IMG/VR virus record: IMGVR_UViG_3300035670_000996
Span: 1 to 29,177 of that record
Length of the DNA stretch: 29,177 bases
Source: a virus
Strand: one strand, 5' to 3'
Made by a program: the position numbers and the translations under genes
The notes under the pieces: model-generated
Told to the model about the DNA's origin: nothing
Seen by the model: the letters and a program-made list of their open reading frames with translations, nothing else
The model's database searches: none
Part shown: piece by piece, positions 7,101-14,189 of the stretch
Position numbering within the stretch: the stretch's first letter is position 1
How the letters are laid out: every line of letters begins with the position of its first letter

Positions 7101-7158
7101 GGCGGCGTCTATGGTTGCGGGAAGAAGAGCTCGTGGCGTGGATATAGGCGTCGCCGCC
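7101..7158 (+). promoter_or_regulatory. Long-range hairpin between terL and the gpW-like gene
   Basis: GGCGGCG (7101-7107) is the exact reverse complement of CGCCGCC (7152-7158), with partly pairing CTAT/ATAG just inside. No T-tract follows; instead a TTGCCAAT element begins seven bases later. It may fold in the 110-base leader of the gpW-like gene. Confidence 0.4.
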
Positions 7159-7164
7159 CCCTCC

Positions 7165-7187
7165 GTTGCCAATTACCGCAAGATTAA
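7165..7187 (+). promoter_or_regulatory. TTGCCAAT start element, copy 1
   Basis: TTGCCAAT (7166-7173), TACC, GCAAGATTAA, then ATG at 7188. The GCAAGA part takes the Shine-Dalgarno position. This is the only copy with GCAAG in place of GCAGG. Confidence 0.75.
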
Positions 7188-7442
7188 ATGGCACAAGGTA
7201 TCTTCATCGGCCTGACGGAATGCGAGCTCCTCGACCTCAAGGCGAAGGCTCTTTCGCTCATCATGGACGGAAAGACCCTCATGTCTTACTCCGACTCCGG
7301 CTCGTCGGCGACGAAGCAGTTCGCCCTGCCTCCGAAGGAGATGCTCAATGAAGCGATGTACGCCCTCAGCCGACTCGACCCGAAGAAGTACGGTCGCCGC
7401 ACGACGATGATCTACTCCCGCTGGGACAATCGTTACGAATAA
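7188..7442 (+). CDS. gpW-like head-tail joining protein
   Basis: The product has 84 residues. Residues 11-70 (ECELLDLKAKALSLIMDGK, a short strand pair around Ser-Tyr-Ser, then ALPPKEMLNEAMYALSRLD) match the gpW layout of helix, beta hairpin and helix. A basic C-terminus (KKYGRR) follows. In lambda, gpW sits under the portal after packaging and prepares the head for tail joining. Position between terL and portal is the same as in lambda. The start is set by the preceding TTGCCAAT element. Only four bases separate it from the portal gene. Confidence 0.75.
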   Translation: MAQGIFIGLTECELLDLKAKALSLIMDGKTLMSYSDSGSSATKQFALPPKEMLNEAMYALSRLDPKKYGRRTTMIYSRWDNRYE

Positions 7443-7445
7443 CTT

Positions 7446-8942
7446 ATGGCCCCCCGCAAGAAAGACCAGAAGCCCGCCAAGTCTTCCGCGAGGAAGAAGC
7501 CGACGACCGCGCCTCAGGCCGCGTCCGGGCCGACGTTCAACAACCAGTACAGCGGCAACCAGTGGGGCTCGACCATCCAGACCTACGCCCGCCGCGTCAT
7601 CTACGCTCCGCAGCCGGACGACCTACGCCGCGACCTCTCGCCCTGGGATCGCAACGAGATGGTCAAGAAGTGCCGCTGGGCCGAGCGCGAGTCCGCCCTG
7701 TTCCGCCAGATCCTGAACGACCTCTGCATCTACGTCGTCGGCGACGGCATCAAGCCTCAGTCCCACGCGGACAACCCCGAGACCTCCCGCCTTTACGAGG
7801 AGTATTTCGCCCGTCAGGCCAAGCGCATCGACGTCTCCGGCAAGTCTTTCTATCAGTGTCAGGCCATCCTCATCCGCGCGCTCATCCGTGACGGCGACGC
7901 CTTCGCCCTGAAGGTCGTCAACGGCGACCGCGCCCAGGTGCAGGTCGTCGAGGCGCATCGAGTGGGAGACCCTACGGACGCCGACACCCCTTCGGACTGC
8001 TGGGACGGCATCGGCTTCGGCAAGTATAACGAGCCGATTTACTACAACGTCTACAAGGCCGACGGCTCCTCGAAGAAGATTGAGGCCCAGTCCGTTATGC
8101 ACGTCATCGACACCGAGACGGCCTCGGGCTCCCGCGGCGTGCCGGTGCTTCAGTCCTCGCTCAACAGCATCCAGGACGTGAAGGAGCTGCTCGAAATCGA
8201 ACGCAGGGCGTGTAAGGACAATGGCGACGTAAATCGCGTAATCTACAAGGGCTCAGGCTTCCTCGACGACGACGCGGCTTCCGAGATCGCGTCGAACCAC
8301 AACTCCGCCGAGAACATCGCCAGCCAGATGGGCGGAAAGACCATCGTGCTCGAGAGCACAGACCGCTTCGAGAGTTTCGAGAGCAAACGCCCGAACAGCA
8401 CCTTCGTCGGCTTCCTTGCGGCGCTGGAGAAAGACATCTGCTCCGTCCTGCCTTACGAGTTCGTCAAGGACGTCACCGCCGCCGGCGGGGCAGGGGTGCG
8501 TCTGGTCACCGCGAAGAGCGCACGGGTCTTCGGGAAATATCAGAACGTGATCGTGGAGGCCTTCTGCCAGCCTACCTGGGAGTACATCATCGCCGACGGC
8601 ATCGCCAAGGGCGAGATCCCCGACGACCCCCGCTGGTGGTCTGCCTCCTGGACGACCCCGAAGTCCGTCACCGTCGACGCCGGCCGTGAAGCCGCGAACG
8701 ACCGTGCCGACATCGAGATGGGCCTGATGTCCATGTCTGAGCTCTACGGCCAGCGCGGCCTCGACTTCCGCTCCGAGATGGAGAAGCGGGCCGCCGACAT
8801 GGCGCACATCCAGAACCTGGCGAAGCAGTACGGCATCCCGTTCGAGCTGCTCTTCCGCCCGACGAACACCCCTCTCGGCACGGTCGCCGCGGTCGACACC
8901 GCCGAACCGCTCCCCGGCACCAACCTTAACGAAAAGAAATAA
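7446..8942 (+). CDS. Portal protein, lambda gpB family
   Basis: The product has 498 residues, typical for lambda-type portals. A basic disordered N-terminus of about 25 residues precedes the body. Typical features include the RWAERESALFRQILNDLCIYVVGDGI helix and strand near 75-100, a VEAHRVGDPTD strand near 175, and SRGVPVLQSSL near 230, the conserved segment preceding the clip/stem helices. Twelve copies would form the DNA entry channel at one capsid vertex, to which terminase docks. It lies between gpW-like and protease genes as in lambda, and its stop overlaps the protease start by one base. Confidence 0.9.
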   Translation: MAPRKKDQKPAKSSARKKPTTAPQAASGPTFNNQYSGNQWGSTIQTYARRVIYAPQPDDLRRDLSPWDRNEMVKKCRWAERESALFRQILNDLCIYVVGDGIKPQSHADNPETSRLYEEYFARQAKRIDVSGKSFYQCQAILIRALIRDGDAFALKVVNGDRAQVQVVEAHRVGDPTDADTPSDCWDGIGFGKYNEPIYYNVYKADGSSKKIEAQSVMHVIDTETASGSRGVPVLQSSLNSIQDVKELLEIERRACKDNGDVNRVIYKGSGFLDDDAASEIASNHNSAENIASQMGGKTIVLESTDRFESFESKRPNSTFVGFLAALEKDICSVLPYEFVKDVTAAGGAGVRLVTAKSARVFGKYQNVIVEAFCQPTWEYIIADGIAKGEIPDDPRWWSASWTTPKSVTVDAGREAANDRADIEMGLMSMSELYGQRGLDFRSEMEKRAADMAHIQNLAKQYGIPFELLFRPTNTPLGTVAAVDTAEPLPGTNLNEKK

Positions 8943-9733
8943 TGCGCTTCCTATCCCATGCTCTCAAGGGCCGTGAGCCGATGCTCATCGACCCGTCCAA
9001 GGCCCAAGACCACGCGGCGCTCGCCGAGAAGTTCGGCTTCTCCGACATGCTAGCGCAGCTCTTCGGCGTGGCCCCTGCCCCCTATATCCAGGACGGCGTC
9101 GGCGTCATCCCTGTCGCCGGCGTGATCGGCAAAGGCCTATCGCCCCTCGAGAAGATGATGGGCGCGGTCGACGTGAACGACCTGTCGGCCACGGTCGACG
9201 CGATGGCGGCCGACCCTGCGGTCGAGAAGATTGCCTTCAACATCTCCTCCCCTGGCGGCACGGTGACGGGCGTCGAGGAACTGGCCAACAAGATCCGCGA
9301 CCTCGGCAAGCCGACGATGGCTTACACGGACAGCGAGATGGCTTCGGCAGCTTACTGGCTCGGCTCTCAGGCAGACCGAGTCGTGGCCAGCCCGTCGGCT
9401 ACCGTGGGCTCCGTAGGGGTCTACATGGCCATCCCTGACATGTCCAAGCTCTACGAGTCGCAGGGCGTCCGCATGGTCGTCATCAAGTCCACGGGCTCCC
9501 CGCTGAAGGGCGCCGGCATCGAGGGCACGTCCCTCTCCGACGAGCAGATGGCCGACCTCCAAGCCTCGGTTGACGGCATCCACGAAGACTTCAAGGCCGC
9601 CATCCGTGCCAAGCGCAAGATGGTCGCCGACTCCGCCCTGCGTGGTCAGGTCTTCTCCGGCAAGCAGGCCGCCGCCCAGGGGCTCGTCACCGGGCTGGCC
9701 GACTCTTTCTCCGCCGCCCTCCGTTCGTTCTGA
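8942..9733 (+). CDS. S49-family prohead protease (lambda gpC-like)
   Basis: The product has 263 residues. The SppA/ClpP fold is evident from GVIPVAGVIG (about 54-63), FNISSPGGTVTG (99-110), MASAAYWLGSQAD (133-145, nucleophile probably S135), and SATVGSVGVYMAIPDM (152-167). The general base is probably K189 in SPLKG, by spacing to the bacterial SppA Ser-Lys dyad. It would cleave scaffold, portal or capsid termini during head maturation. Its stop and the next ATG overlap as TGATG. Unlike lambda C, the scaffold is not at its own C-terminus but in the next ORF. Confidence 0.88.
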   Translation: MRFLSHALKGREPMLIDPSKAQDHAALAEKFGFSDMLAQLFGVAPAPYIQDGVGVIPVAGVIGKGLSPLEKMMGAVDVNDLSATVDAMAADPAVEKIAFNISSPGGTVTGVEELANKIRDLGKPTMAYTDSEMASAAYWLGSQADRVVASPSATVGSVGVYMAIPDMSKLYESQGVRMVVIKSTGSPLKGAGIEGTSLSDEQMADLQASVDGIHEDFKAAIRAKRKMVADSALRGQVFSGKQAAAQGLVTGLADSFSAALRSF

Positions 9734-10992
9734 TGGCGATCGCCGTCCCAGACTACGTCGCCGAGGCGGCCAAGCGCGGGCTTGCGTGGCACGCCGAAGG
9801 CAAGTCGGGCGACGGCGTGACGGACAAGACCATCCGCGAAGCCCGCGAGATGGCGGCCGGCGAAGTCTCCGAAGACAAGCTGCGCCGCATGGGCCCATGG
9901 TTCGAGCGTCACCGCCCGGACATGGACGCCCCGAAGAACAAGCCGTCGAACGAAGACTTCCCAGGAGCAGGCGCCGTTGCGTGGGCTCTCTGGGGTGGCC
10001 CGACCTCTGGCGACATCATGCGCACCGCGGACTGGTGCAAGGCCAAGGTCGAGAAGCTCGACCGCGAGGCCGGAGCCTCCGCCCTTTCCTCCCCTAAGAC
10101 TTTAACCCAAATCGACACAACTATGCCTCGCATCTTCACCGACATCGACGACACGATCATCAAGGACGGCCAGCCCGTCGAGCGCGTCGTCAAGTTCATC
10201 GACGAGACCGCCGAAGAGGTGGTTGTCCTGACCAACCGCCCCGAGTCCGACCGCGAGAAGACCGTGGCCGACCTCGCCGCCATCGGCTTTGAGTTCGACG
10301 AGCTCATCATGAACGACGGCACGGAGGAGGCTCCGGCCTTCAAGTCCCGCGTCATCAAGGAACGCCTGGACAATGGCGAGCGCGTCGACCTGTTCATCGA
10401 CAACCGTGCCGACACCCGCGACGCCGTCGCCGCCCTGGGCGTCGAGGTCATGGCCCCCGAGGACGTTCCTGAGGTCGTCGACGAGGAAGAAGAGGTCGAA
10501 GACGAGGTCGATGAGGAGGTCGCTCCCGAGGCCAAGGTTGCCAATTCCCGCAGGACTAAGATGACCATCGAAGAACAGCTCGTCCAGGCCGCGGCCTCGC
10601 TCGCCGGCCTCACCGCTGAACGCGACGACCTCCGCGCCACCGTGGAGAAGCTGACCGTCGGCGCCACGACCGAAGCCGAAGCGCTCAAGGTCGAAGCCGC
10701 CGCCAAGGATGCGAAGCTCGCCGAACTGACCGCCGCCCTCGAAGCCTCCGCCAAGGAAGCCTCCGAGCTGAAGGCCAAGGTCGCCGAGCTCGAAGCCGGT
10801 CAGGCCAGCGCCTCGAAGGAAGCCGCCAAGATCGTCGCCTCCTTCGGCACCGAGCCCGTCGAACTGCCCAAGGGCGACTCGCCCGCGAAGATGAGCGCCG
10901 CCGACATCAAGGCCGCTTACCTCGCGATGGCCGCCGGCCCTGCCCGCATCGCCTTCTTCAACGCCCATAAGGCCTCCCTCCTTTCCCTCTAA
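9733..10992 (+). CDS. Three-part protein: conserved phage N-domain, HAD phosphatase-like domain, scaffold-like coiled coil
   Basis: The ORF encodes 419 residues in three blocks. Residues 1-127 include MGPWFERHRPDMDAPKNK and a VAWALWGG segment, a pattern I associate with phage head-module proteins of unknown role. Residues 131-240 show all HAD motifs: D137-x-D139 in TDIDDT, T167 in VLTNRP, K204, and D223-N224 with D227. An acidic linker (245-265) leads to residues 277-419, a long Ala/Glu/Lys coiled coil with a compact C-terminus, as in scaffolds. In-frame ATGs occur at 10123 and 10561, each preceded by sequence that looks like an intergenic leader, so shorter nested products are likely. Whether the full-length chain accumulates is unknown. 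Confidence 0.8.
   Translation: MAIAVPDYVAEAAKRGLAWHAEGKSGDGVTDKTIREAREMAAGEVSEDKLRRMGPWFERHRPDMDAPKNKPSNEDFPGAGAVAWALWGGPTSGDIMRTADWCKAKVEKLDREAGASALSSPKTLTQIDTTMPRIFTDIDDTIIKDGQPVERVVKFIDETAEEVVVLTNRPESDREKTVADLAAIGFEFDELIMNDGTEEAPAFKSRVIKERLDNGERVDLFIDNRADTRDAVAALGVEVMAPEDVPEVVDEEEEVEDEVDEEVAPEAKVANSRRTKMTIEEQLVQAAASLAGLTAERDDLRATVEKLTVGATTEAEALKVEAAAKDAKLAELTAALEASAKEASELKAKVAELEAGQASASKEAAKIVASFGTEPVELPKGDSPAKMSAADIKAAYLAMAAGPARIAFFNAHKASLLSL
10537..10560 (+). promoter_or_regulatory. TTGCCAAT start element, copy 2, in frame inside an ORF
   Basis: TTGCCAAT (10538-10545), TCCC, GCAGGACTAAG, then ATG at 10561. In the long ORF these bases are read as VANSRRTK. The element marks an internal start, with GCAGG six bases from the ATG. 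Confidence 0.75.
10561..10992 (+). CDS. Nested scaffolding protein from an internal in-frame start (Nu3-like arrangement)
   Basis: ATG 10561 is codon 277 of the longer ORF and would give a 143-residue protein, MTIEEQLVQAAASLAGLTAE and onward. It is almost wholly heptad-like coiled coil rich in Ala, Glu and Lys, with a short folded C-terminus (AYLAMAAGPARIAFFNAHK). That composition, and its place directly before the major capsid gene, fit an internal scaffold that guides capsid assembly and is later removed by the S49 protease. Lambda makes Nu3 in the same nested way, but from within the protease gene. The TTGCCAAT-GCAGG element directly upstream is the main evidence that this start is used. 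Confidence 0.7.
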   Translation: MTIEEQLVQAAASLAGLTAERDDLRATVEKLTVGATTEAEALKVEAAAKDAKLAELTAALEASAKEASELKAKVAELEAGQASASKEAAKIVASFGTEPVELPKGDSPAKMSAADIKAAYLAMAAGPARIAFFNAHKASLLSL

Positions 10993-11015
10993 CCCTCACT
11001 CCCTAACACACTACC

Positions 11016-11894
11016 ATGGCTACCGTCCTCCCTACCGCCCCGGCTATCCTGTCTGACTACATCGTCCAGACCGTCGCCGGCAAGCTGCCCATCCTCAACA
11101 ACGTCTCCGTCAACCTCTCGGCCTCCGTCGGCCGCGCTGGCAAGACCGTCTTCGTCCCGATCATGGGCGCCGGCACTGCCTCCGAGTTCAACAAGGCCAC
11201 CAACACCCTGGCCGACGTCGACGGCGCGACGATGACCGACTCCTCGGTCACCCTCAAGCACTTCAAGTACGTCGATGAGTTCAGCCCCCTGGACATCCAG
11301 GAGTACGGCATGCAGTACCTCATCAACGCCTACGCCAAGACCGCCGCTCAGGCCATCGTCGACAAGACCTGGGCCGAAATCGGCTCCGTCTTCACCGCGG
11401 CCAACTACGCCACGGAAGAGACCGTCGCCCTCGTCGACTTCGGTTATGACGACGTGACCCAGGCCCAGTTCCTCCTCGACGGCGCCAAGGCCGGCGAGCC
11501 CCGCTCCTTCCTCGTGGGCAACGGCTACCTCAAGAGCCTCCGCAACGACTCGAAGATCTACGGCTCCCTCAACCCGGCTGCCAACGCCGTCGTGACCTCC
11601 GGCTCCGTCGGTCAGGTCGCCGGCATGGACATCTACCAGTGGAACCAGATCCCGGCCAACGGTGAAAACCTGGCGGGCGTGGCCATGGGCCCGGACTCGC
11701 TCCTCGTGGCGACCGGCATCCCGATGGCTGAGATCGCGGGCTTCAACGCCAGCGTCTCGACCGCCGAGTCCGGCCTCTCCGTGCAGGTGCTCGTCGGCCA
11801 GGCCGAAACGGGCAACATCCGCTGCATCTCGCAGATCCTCGTCGGCGCCGCCAAGGGCCGTTCGACGAGCCTCGTCCGCTACGTCACCGCCTAA
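11016..11894 (+). CDS. Major capsid protein, HK97 fold
   Basis: The product has 292 residues. The N-arm (APAILSDYIVQTVAGKLPIL) leads to VNLSASVGRAGKTVFVPIMG, the E-loop/beta strand region, then TLKHFKYVDEFSPLDIQEYG and the spine helix with AKTAAQAIVDKTWAEIG. The FLVGNGYLKSLRND and DIYQWNQIPANGEN segments resemble A-domain elements of P22-coat-like and related HK97-fold capsid proteins. Its position after the scaffold and before a strong terminator supports the role. The leader (CCCTAACACACTACC before ATG) has no Shine-Dalgarno sequence, odd for the most abundant virion protein. Confidence 0.88.
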   Translation: MATVLPTAPAILSDYIVQTVAGKLPILNNVSVNLSASVGRAGKTVFVPIMGAGTASEFNKATNTLADVDGATMTDSSVTLKHFKYVDEFSPLDIQEYGMQYLINAYAKTAAQAIVDKTWAEIGSVFTAANYATEETVALVDFGYDDVTQAQFLLDGAKAGEPRSFLVGNGYLKSLRNDSKIYGSLNPAANAVVTSGSVGQVAGMDIYQWNQIPANGENLAGVAMGPDSLLVATGIPMAEIAGFNASVSTAESGLSVQVLVGQAETGNIRCISQILVGAAKGRSTSLVRYVTA

Positions 11895-11915
11895 GCGGCC
11901 TGACGAGCTCAGAAC

Positions 11916-11943
11916 AGACCCCCAGCGATGGGGGTCTTTTTTT
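11916..11943 (+). terminator. Strong intrinsic terminator after the major capsid gene
   Basis: AGACCCCC (11916-11923) pairs with GGGGGTCT (11930-11937) around the loop AGCGAT, and T's run from 11937 to 11943. It lies 21 bases past the capsid stop. It would end or reduce transcription before the tail genes, raising capsid mRNA relative to tail mRNA. Confidence 0.9.
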
Positions 11944-11949
11944 GTGCCC

Positions 11950-11970
11950 TTTGCCAATCTCCGCAGGGTT
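11950..11970 (+). promoter_or_regulatory. TTGCCAAT start element, copy 3
   Basis: TTGCCAAT (11951-11958), CTCC, GCAGGGTT, then ATG at 11971. It begins seven bases after the T-tract of the capsid terminator and fixes the start of the FII-like gene. Confidence 0.75.
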
Positions 11971-12348
11971 ATGAGTTTGTACGCTGAGTTCCTGCCCGAC
12001 GCGAAGGAGATGGTCGCCGACTTCGGCGTGGCCGGTTCGGCCAACTCGGGAGCGATTACATTCGCCTGCCTCATCTCAGACCCCGCCGTCTCGACCGTGC
12101 TCGAAGCAGGGGGCTACATGGAGCGTACCCAGTACAACGTCCGCCTCCCCGCCGCAACGGCCTCCTGGAGCCTCCCAGATGGGTCTATTGGGGCATCCAC
12201 GGCCATCATCAGCGGCGGCTCGGTCATCCCCTCCCTCGCCCAGGGCAAGAAGATCGTGGCCGGCGGGAAGAACGTCCGCATCACGACCCAGTCCTATAAG
12301 CCCGGGTCGGCGTGGGTAACCCTCGTCGTCATCGACGATAACCAGTAA
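11971..12348 (+). CDS. Head-tail connector, FII-like
   Basis: The product has 125 residues. It opens with a helix (LYAEFLPDAKEMVADFG), and the C-terminal half is beta-rich, with the spaced pattern GKKIVAGGKNVRITTQSYK then AWVTLVVID typical of FII-type head-completion proteins, in which a small barrel ends the chain. Such proteins form the ring between the portal and connector and the tail. An in-frame ORF extends upstream to 11662 through the capsid gene region and terminator, but ATG 11971 directly follows the TTGCCAAT element and is the credible start. The stop overlaps the next ATG by one base. Confidence 0.72.
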   Translation: MSLYAEFLPDAKEMVADFGVAGSANSGAITFACLISDPAVSTVLEAGGYMERTQYNVRLPAATASWSLPDGSIGASTAIISGGSVIPSLAQGKKIVAGGKNVRITTQSYKPGSAWVTLVVIDDNQ

Positions 12349-13310
12349 TGCCGGCTAAGGTCTCCATCGAGCCGAAGTCCCTTGCGGAGTTCGTGGAGGC
12401 CTGCCGTCAGTTCGCGGCCGGGGCAGGCATCGCCATGCGAGACGCCGTCCTCGAGCAGGCGGCCTTTGCTTGTCAGGACGCTGCCACCTTTACCCCTCCC
12501 CTGGTCAAGGGAGGCGGCGGAGGCCTAAAGCCTGGGGCGAAGAGGGCAGGCCGTGAGGCCGTCGCCGGCGATGTCTCTAAAATCTTCGTGGCCGCTAATG
12601 ACTCCTCGGCAAAGGGCGTAGCTGGAAACCTCGTCAATCAGATTGCCTTCGCCGTGAAGACGGGCGACTTCGGCACCTTCTCCCGGCTGACCGACGGAGG
12701 CAAACTGTCCGGCATGCTAGGCCAGCGCAGCATCCTCTCGAAGATCGCGGCGGACTCGGACAAGCAGCGGGCCTTTGCCAAGGCCAAGAACTTCCTCAAC
12801 CGTGCCAACCCCGTAAAGAGTGAATACGGCACGCAAGGCTTCGTCCGAGACATCCGCACCATCCACGACCAAGTGAAGGGCAAGTACGGCGGCCGCATCA
12901 AGAAGGGTATCCGCCCGGTCACAGCGAAGTTACTCGTGCAGGACAAGTCAGAGTTGCAGGAATACATCGAGCGCCGCCAGCAGATGGTCGGCCTCATCAA
13001 GTCAGGATGGGCCAAGGCCCTCGCCGGCCTGCCTAAGCCCAAGGACAACAACGGCCAGCAGGGCGAGCCTGGCGCTCAGCTGCGCAAGGCCTCATGGGTC
13101 ACCTTGCATTCGGGAGTTCCTGGGACTAACGTCTCGACGTTCACCGACAAGGTGGCGGAAGTTTCCGTGACCAATACCCTTGGCAACATCAACAGCATCG
13201 CAGACGAGGCAGGAGTCCTCGGTCTGGTCTACGGCAACCGCGTGAAGCAGATGCCCGCGATGATCCGTTACCGCATGCGCAAACCAATTAACAAGTTTAA
13301 CCGTAAATAA
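12348..13310 (+). CDS. Minor tail protein, gpZ-like (tail completion)
   Basis: The product has 320 residues, longer than the 190-residue lambda gpZ. The N-terminal helix (SLAEFVEACRQFAAGAG...VLEQAAFACQDAATFTPP) followed by a Gly-rich turn is characteristic of gpZ/HK97 gp10-type tail completion proteins, which bear an early amphipathic helix and a 'TPPLVKGGG' turn. The C-terminus (NTLGNINSIADEAGVLGLVYGNR...MRYRMRK) resembles the family's basic end. The middle includes a Lys-rich stretch. Its order, after FII and before gpU-like, equals lambda FII-Z-U. The assignment rests on pattern and position. Confidence 0.62.
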   Translation: MPAKVSIEPKSLAEFVEACRQFAAGAGIAMRDAVLEQAAFACQDAATFTPPLVKGGGGGLKPGAKRAGREAVAGDVSKIFVAANDSSAKGVAGNLVNQIAFAVKTGDFGTFSRLTDGGKLSGMLGQRSILSKIAADSDKQRAFAKAKNFLNRANPVKSEYGTQGFVRDIRTIHDQVKGKYGGRIKKGIRPVTAKLLVQDKSELQEYIERRQQMVGLIKSGWAKALAGLPKPKDNNGQQGEPGAQLRKASWVTLHSGVPGTNVSTFTDKVAEVSVTNTLGNINSIADEAGVLGLVYGNRVKQMPAMIRYRMRKPINKFNRK

Positions 13311-13312
13311 CC

Positions 13313-13747
13313 ATGTCCACCCGCTCCATCCGCCACGTCGTCGAGGCGACCCTCGCCACCTACCTCTCCGCCCAGTCCGGCCTAGCCGGCGTGCAGATCC
13401 TGACGGGCGACAGCGCCGTCACTCAGACCCTGCCCAAGGCCGTCGTCCTCTGCGACTCAGCCCGGGCTCCTGCCGACCTCCCCGAAGGCCTCGGTAACTA
13501 CGACTGCTCCGTCCGCATCACCCTTTTCTCGAACGCCGACGACACGACCTTGGCTGTCCACCGTGAGCGCTGCGCGGCCATCGCCGGCAACATGCGAGAC
13601 CTCGACTCAATCCAAGCGGCCTTCGTGGCATCAGGGGACGCGACCTGCTACGACGTGACCTACCGATCCGAGGACGAAGGGGTAGACGAGCGCTCCTGGG
13701 CGACGTCCTTCGCCTTCGACATCCTGACCGTCCTGCCTCCCGCCTGA
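13313..13747 (+). CDS. Tail terminator, gpU-like
   Basis: The product has 144 residues, close to lambda gpU (131). An N-terminal helix (IRHVVEATLATYLSAQSG) is followed by alternating strands (KAVVLCDSA, CSVRITLFSNAD) and a helix with HRERCAAIAGNMRD, then a final strand WATSFAFDILTVLPP. This order of helix, mixed sheet and a C-terminal 'fdi.v.P' strand is common to tail terminators, which cap the tail tube and join it to the head. Between gpZ-like and tube genes it holds the expected place. Confidence 0.65.
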   Translation: MSTRSIRHVVEATLATYLSAQSGLAGVQILTGDSAVTQTLPKAVVLCDSARAPADLPEGLGNYDCSVRITLFSNADDTTLAVHRERCAAIAGNMRDLDSIQAAFVASGDATCYDVTYRSEDEGVDERSWATSFAFDILTVLPPA

Positions 13748-13750
13748 GCG

Positions 13751-13774
13751 GTTGCCAATTAAAGCAGGAGTAAG
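13751..13774 (+). promoter_or_regulatory. TTGCCAAT start element, copy 4
   Basis: TTGCCAAT (13752-13759), TAAA, GCAGGAGTAAG, then ATG at 13775. This copy has the best Shine-Dalgarno match (GCAGGAG, four bases from the ATG). Confidence 0.75.
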
Positions 13775-14155
13775 ATGAGCGAAGTAAACAACGGCGTTGT
13801 CTGCCTCTACGGAATTGGCGCTGGCCAAGTAGCCTCCCTTTACGTCCAGAGCTACTCCGTTAGCTCCGGCTTCAACAACACAGGCACGGTGGTGGACGAA
13901 GAAGGCAACACGGTGACCGCCCGTTATGACGACCGCCGCTCCGAGATCACGGTCGAGGGCGTGGCCAAGGCCACCTCCGTTCCGCAGCTCGGCGCGACCC
14001 TCACCTTCACCGCGAAGACCGCTTCGGCCTATCCTGGCGGCGCCGCTTCGGTCAGCTTCTCGGGAACTGTGACCAAGGTCGACGACCGTGGCACGAGCAA
14101 GGGTTTCGTCAGCGTCTCGGTGACTGCTGAGTCCTACGAGCTCATCACCTACTAA
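13775..14155 (+). CDS. Tail tube protein candidate (gpV position)
   Basis: The product has 126 residues and is predicted almost all beta: VCLYGIGAGQVASLYVQSYSV, then a FNNTGTVVDEEGNTVTARYDD hairpin, SEITVEGVAKATS, and VSFSGTVTKVDDRG. Small beta-sandwich proteins with a 'DeeGNtv...y....eitv.g' core are common among tail tube and tube-initiator folds. The gene is in the lambda V position, after the terminator-like gene and before chaperone and tape measure, and it carries a well-formed start element, fitting a high-copy tube subunit. It could also be a related tail-tip barrel. Confidence 0.6.
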   Translation: MSEVNNGVVCLYGIGAGQVASLYVQSYSVSSGFNNTGTVVDEEGNTVTARYDDRRSEITVEGVAKATSVPQLGATLTFTAKTASAYPGGAASVSFSGTVTKVDDRGTSKGFVSVSVTAESYELITY

Positions 14156-14180
14156 TTGACACGCCCGCAAGGGGAGTAGT
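14156..14180 (+). promoter_or_regulatory. TTGACA box in the gap between tube and chaperone genes
   Basis: TTGACA (14156-14161) starts one base after the tail tube stop. The only candidate -10 sequence at the right spacing (GTCTCA) is poor, so promoter activity is uncertain. AAGGGGAG at 14169-14176 could be a distant Shine-Dalgarno sequence for GTG 14190. Confidence 0.25.
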
Positions 14181-14189
14181 CTCAAGGGA

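Noticed and set aside
9909-10778. A 289-codon minus-strand frame opposite the HAD and scaffold regions
   Set aside because: Its product is a Ser/Ala/Thr-rich chain that reads the antisense of the coiled coil. GC-rich codon bias explains it.
11662-11970. An upstream extension of the FII-like gene
   Set aside because: It would read through the 3' end of the capsid gene and the terminator hairpin. ATG 11971 follows the TTGCCAAT element.
10989-12074. A 361-codon minus-strand frame opposite the capsid gene
   Set aside because: It runs through the intrinsic terminator and has Gly/Val/Asp repeats typical of antisense to GNC-biased genes.
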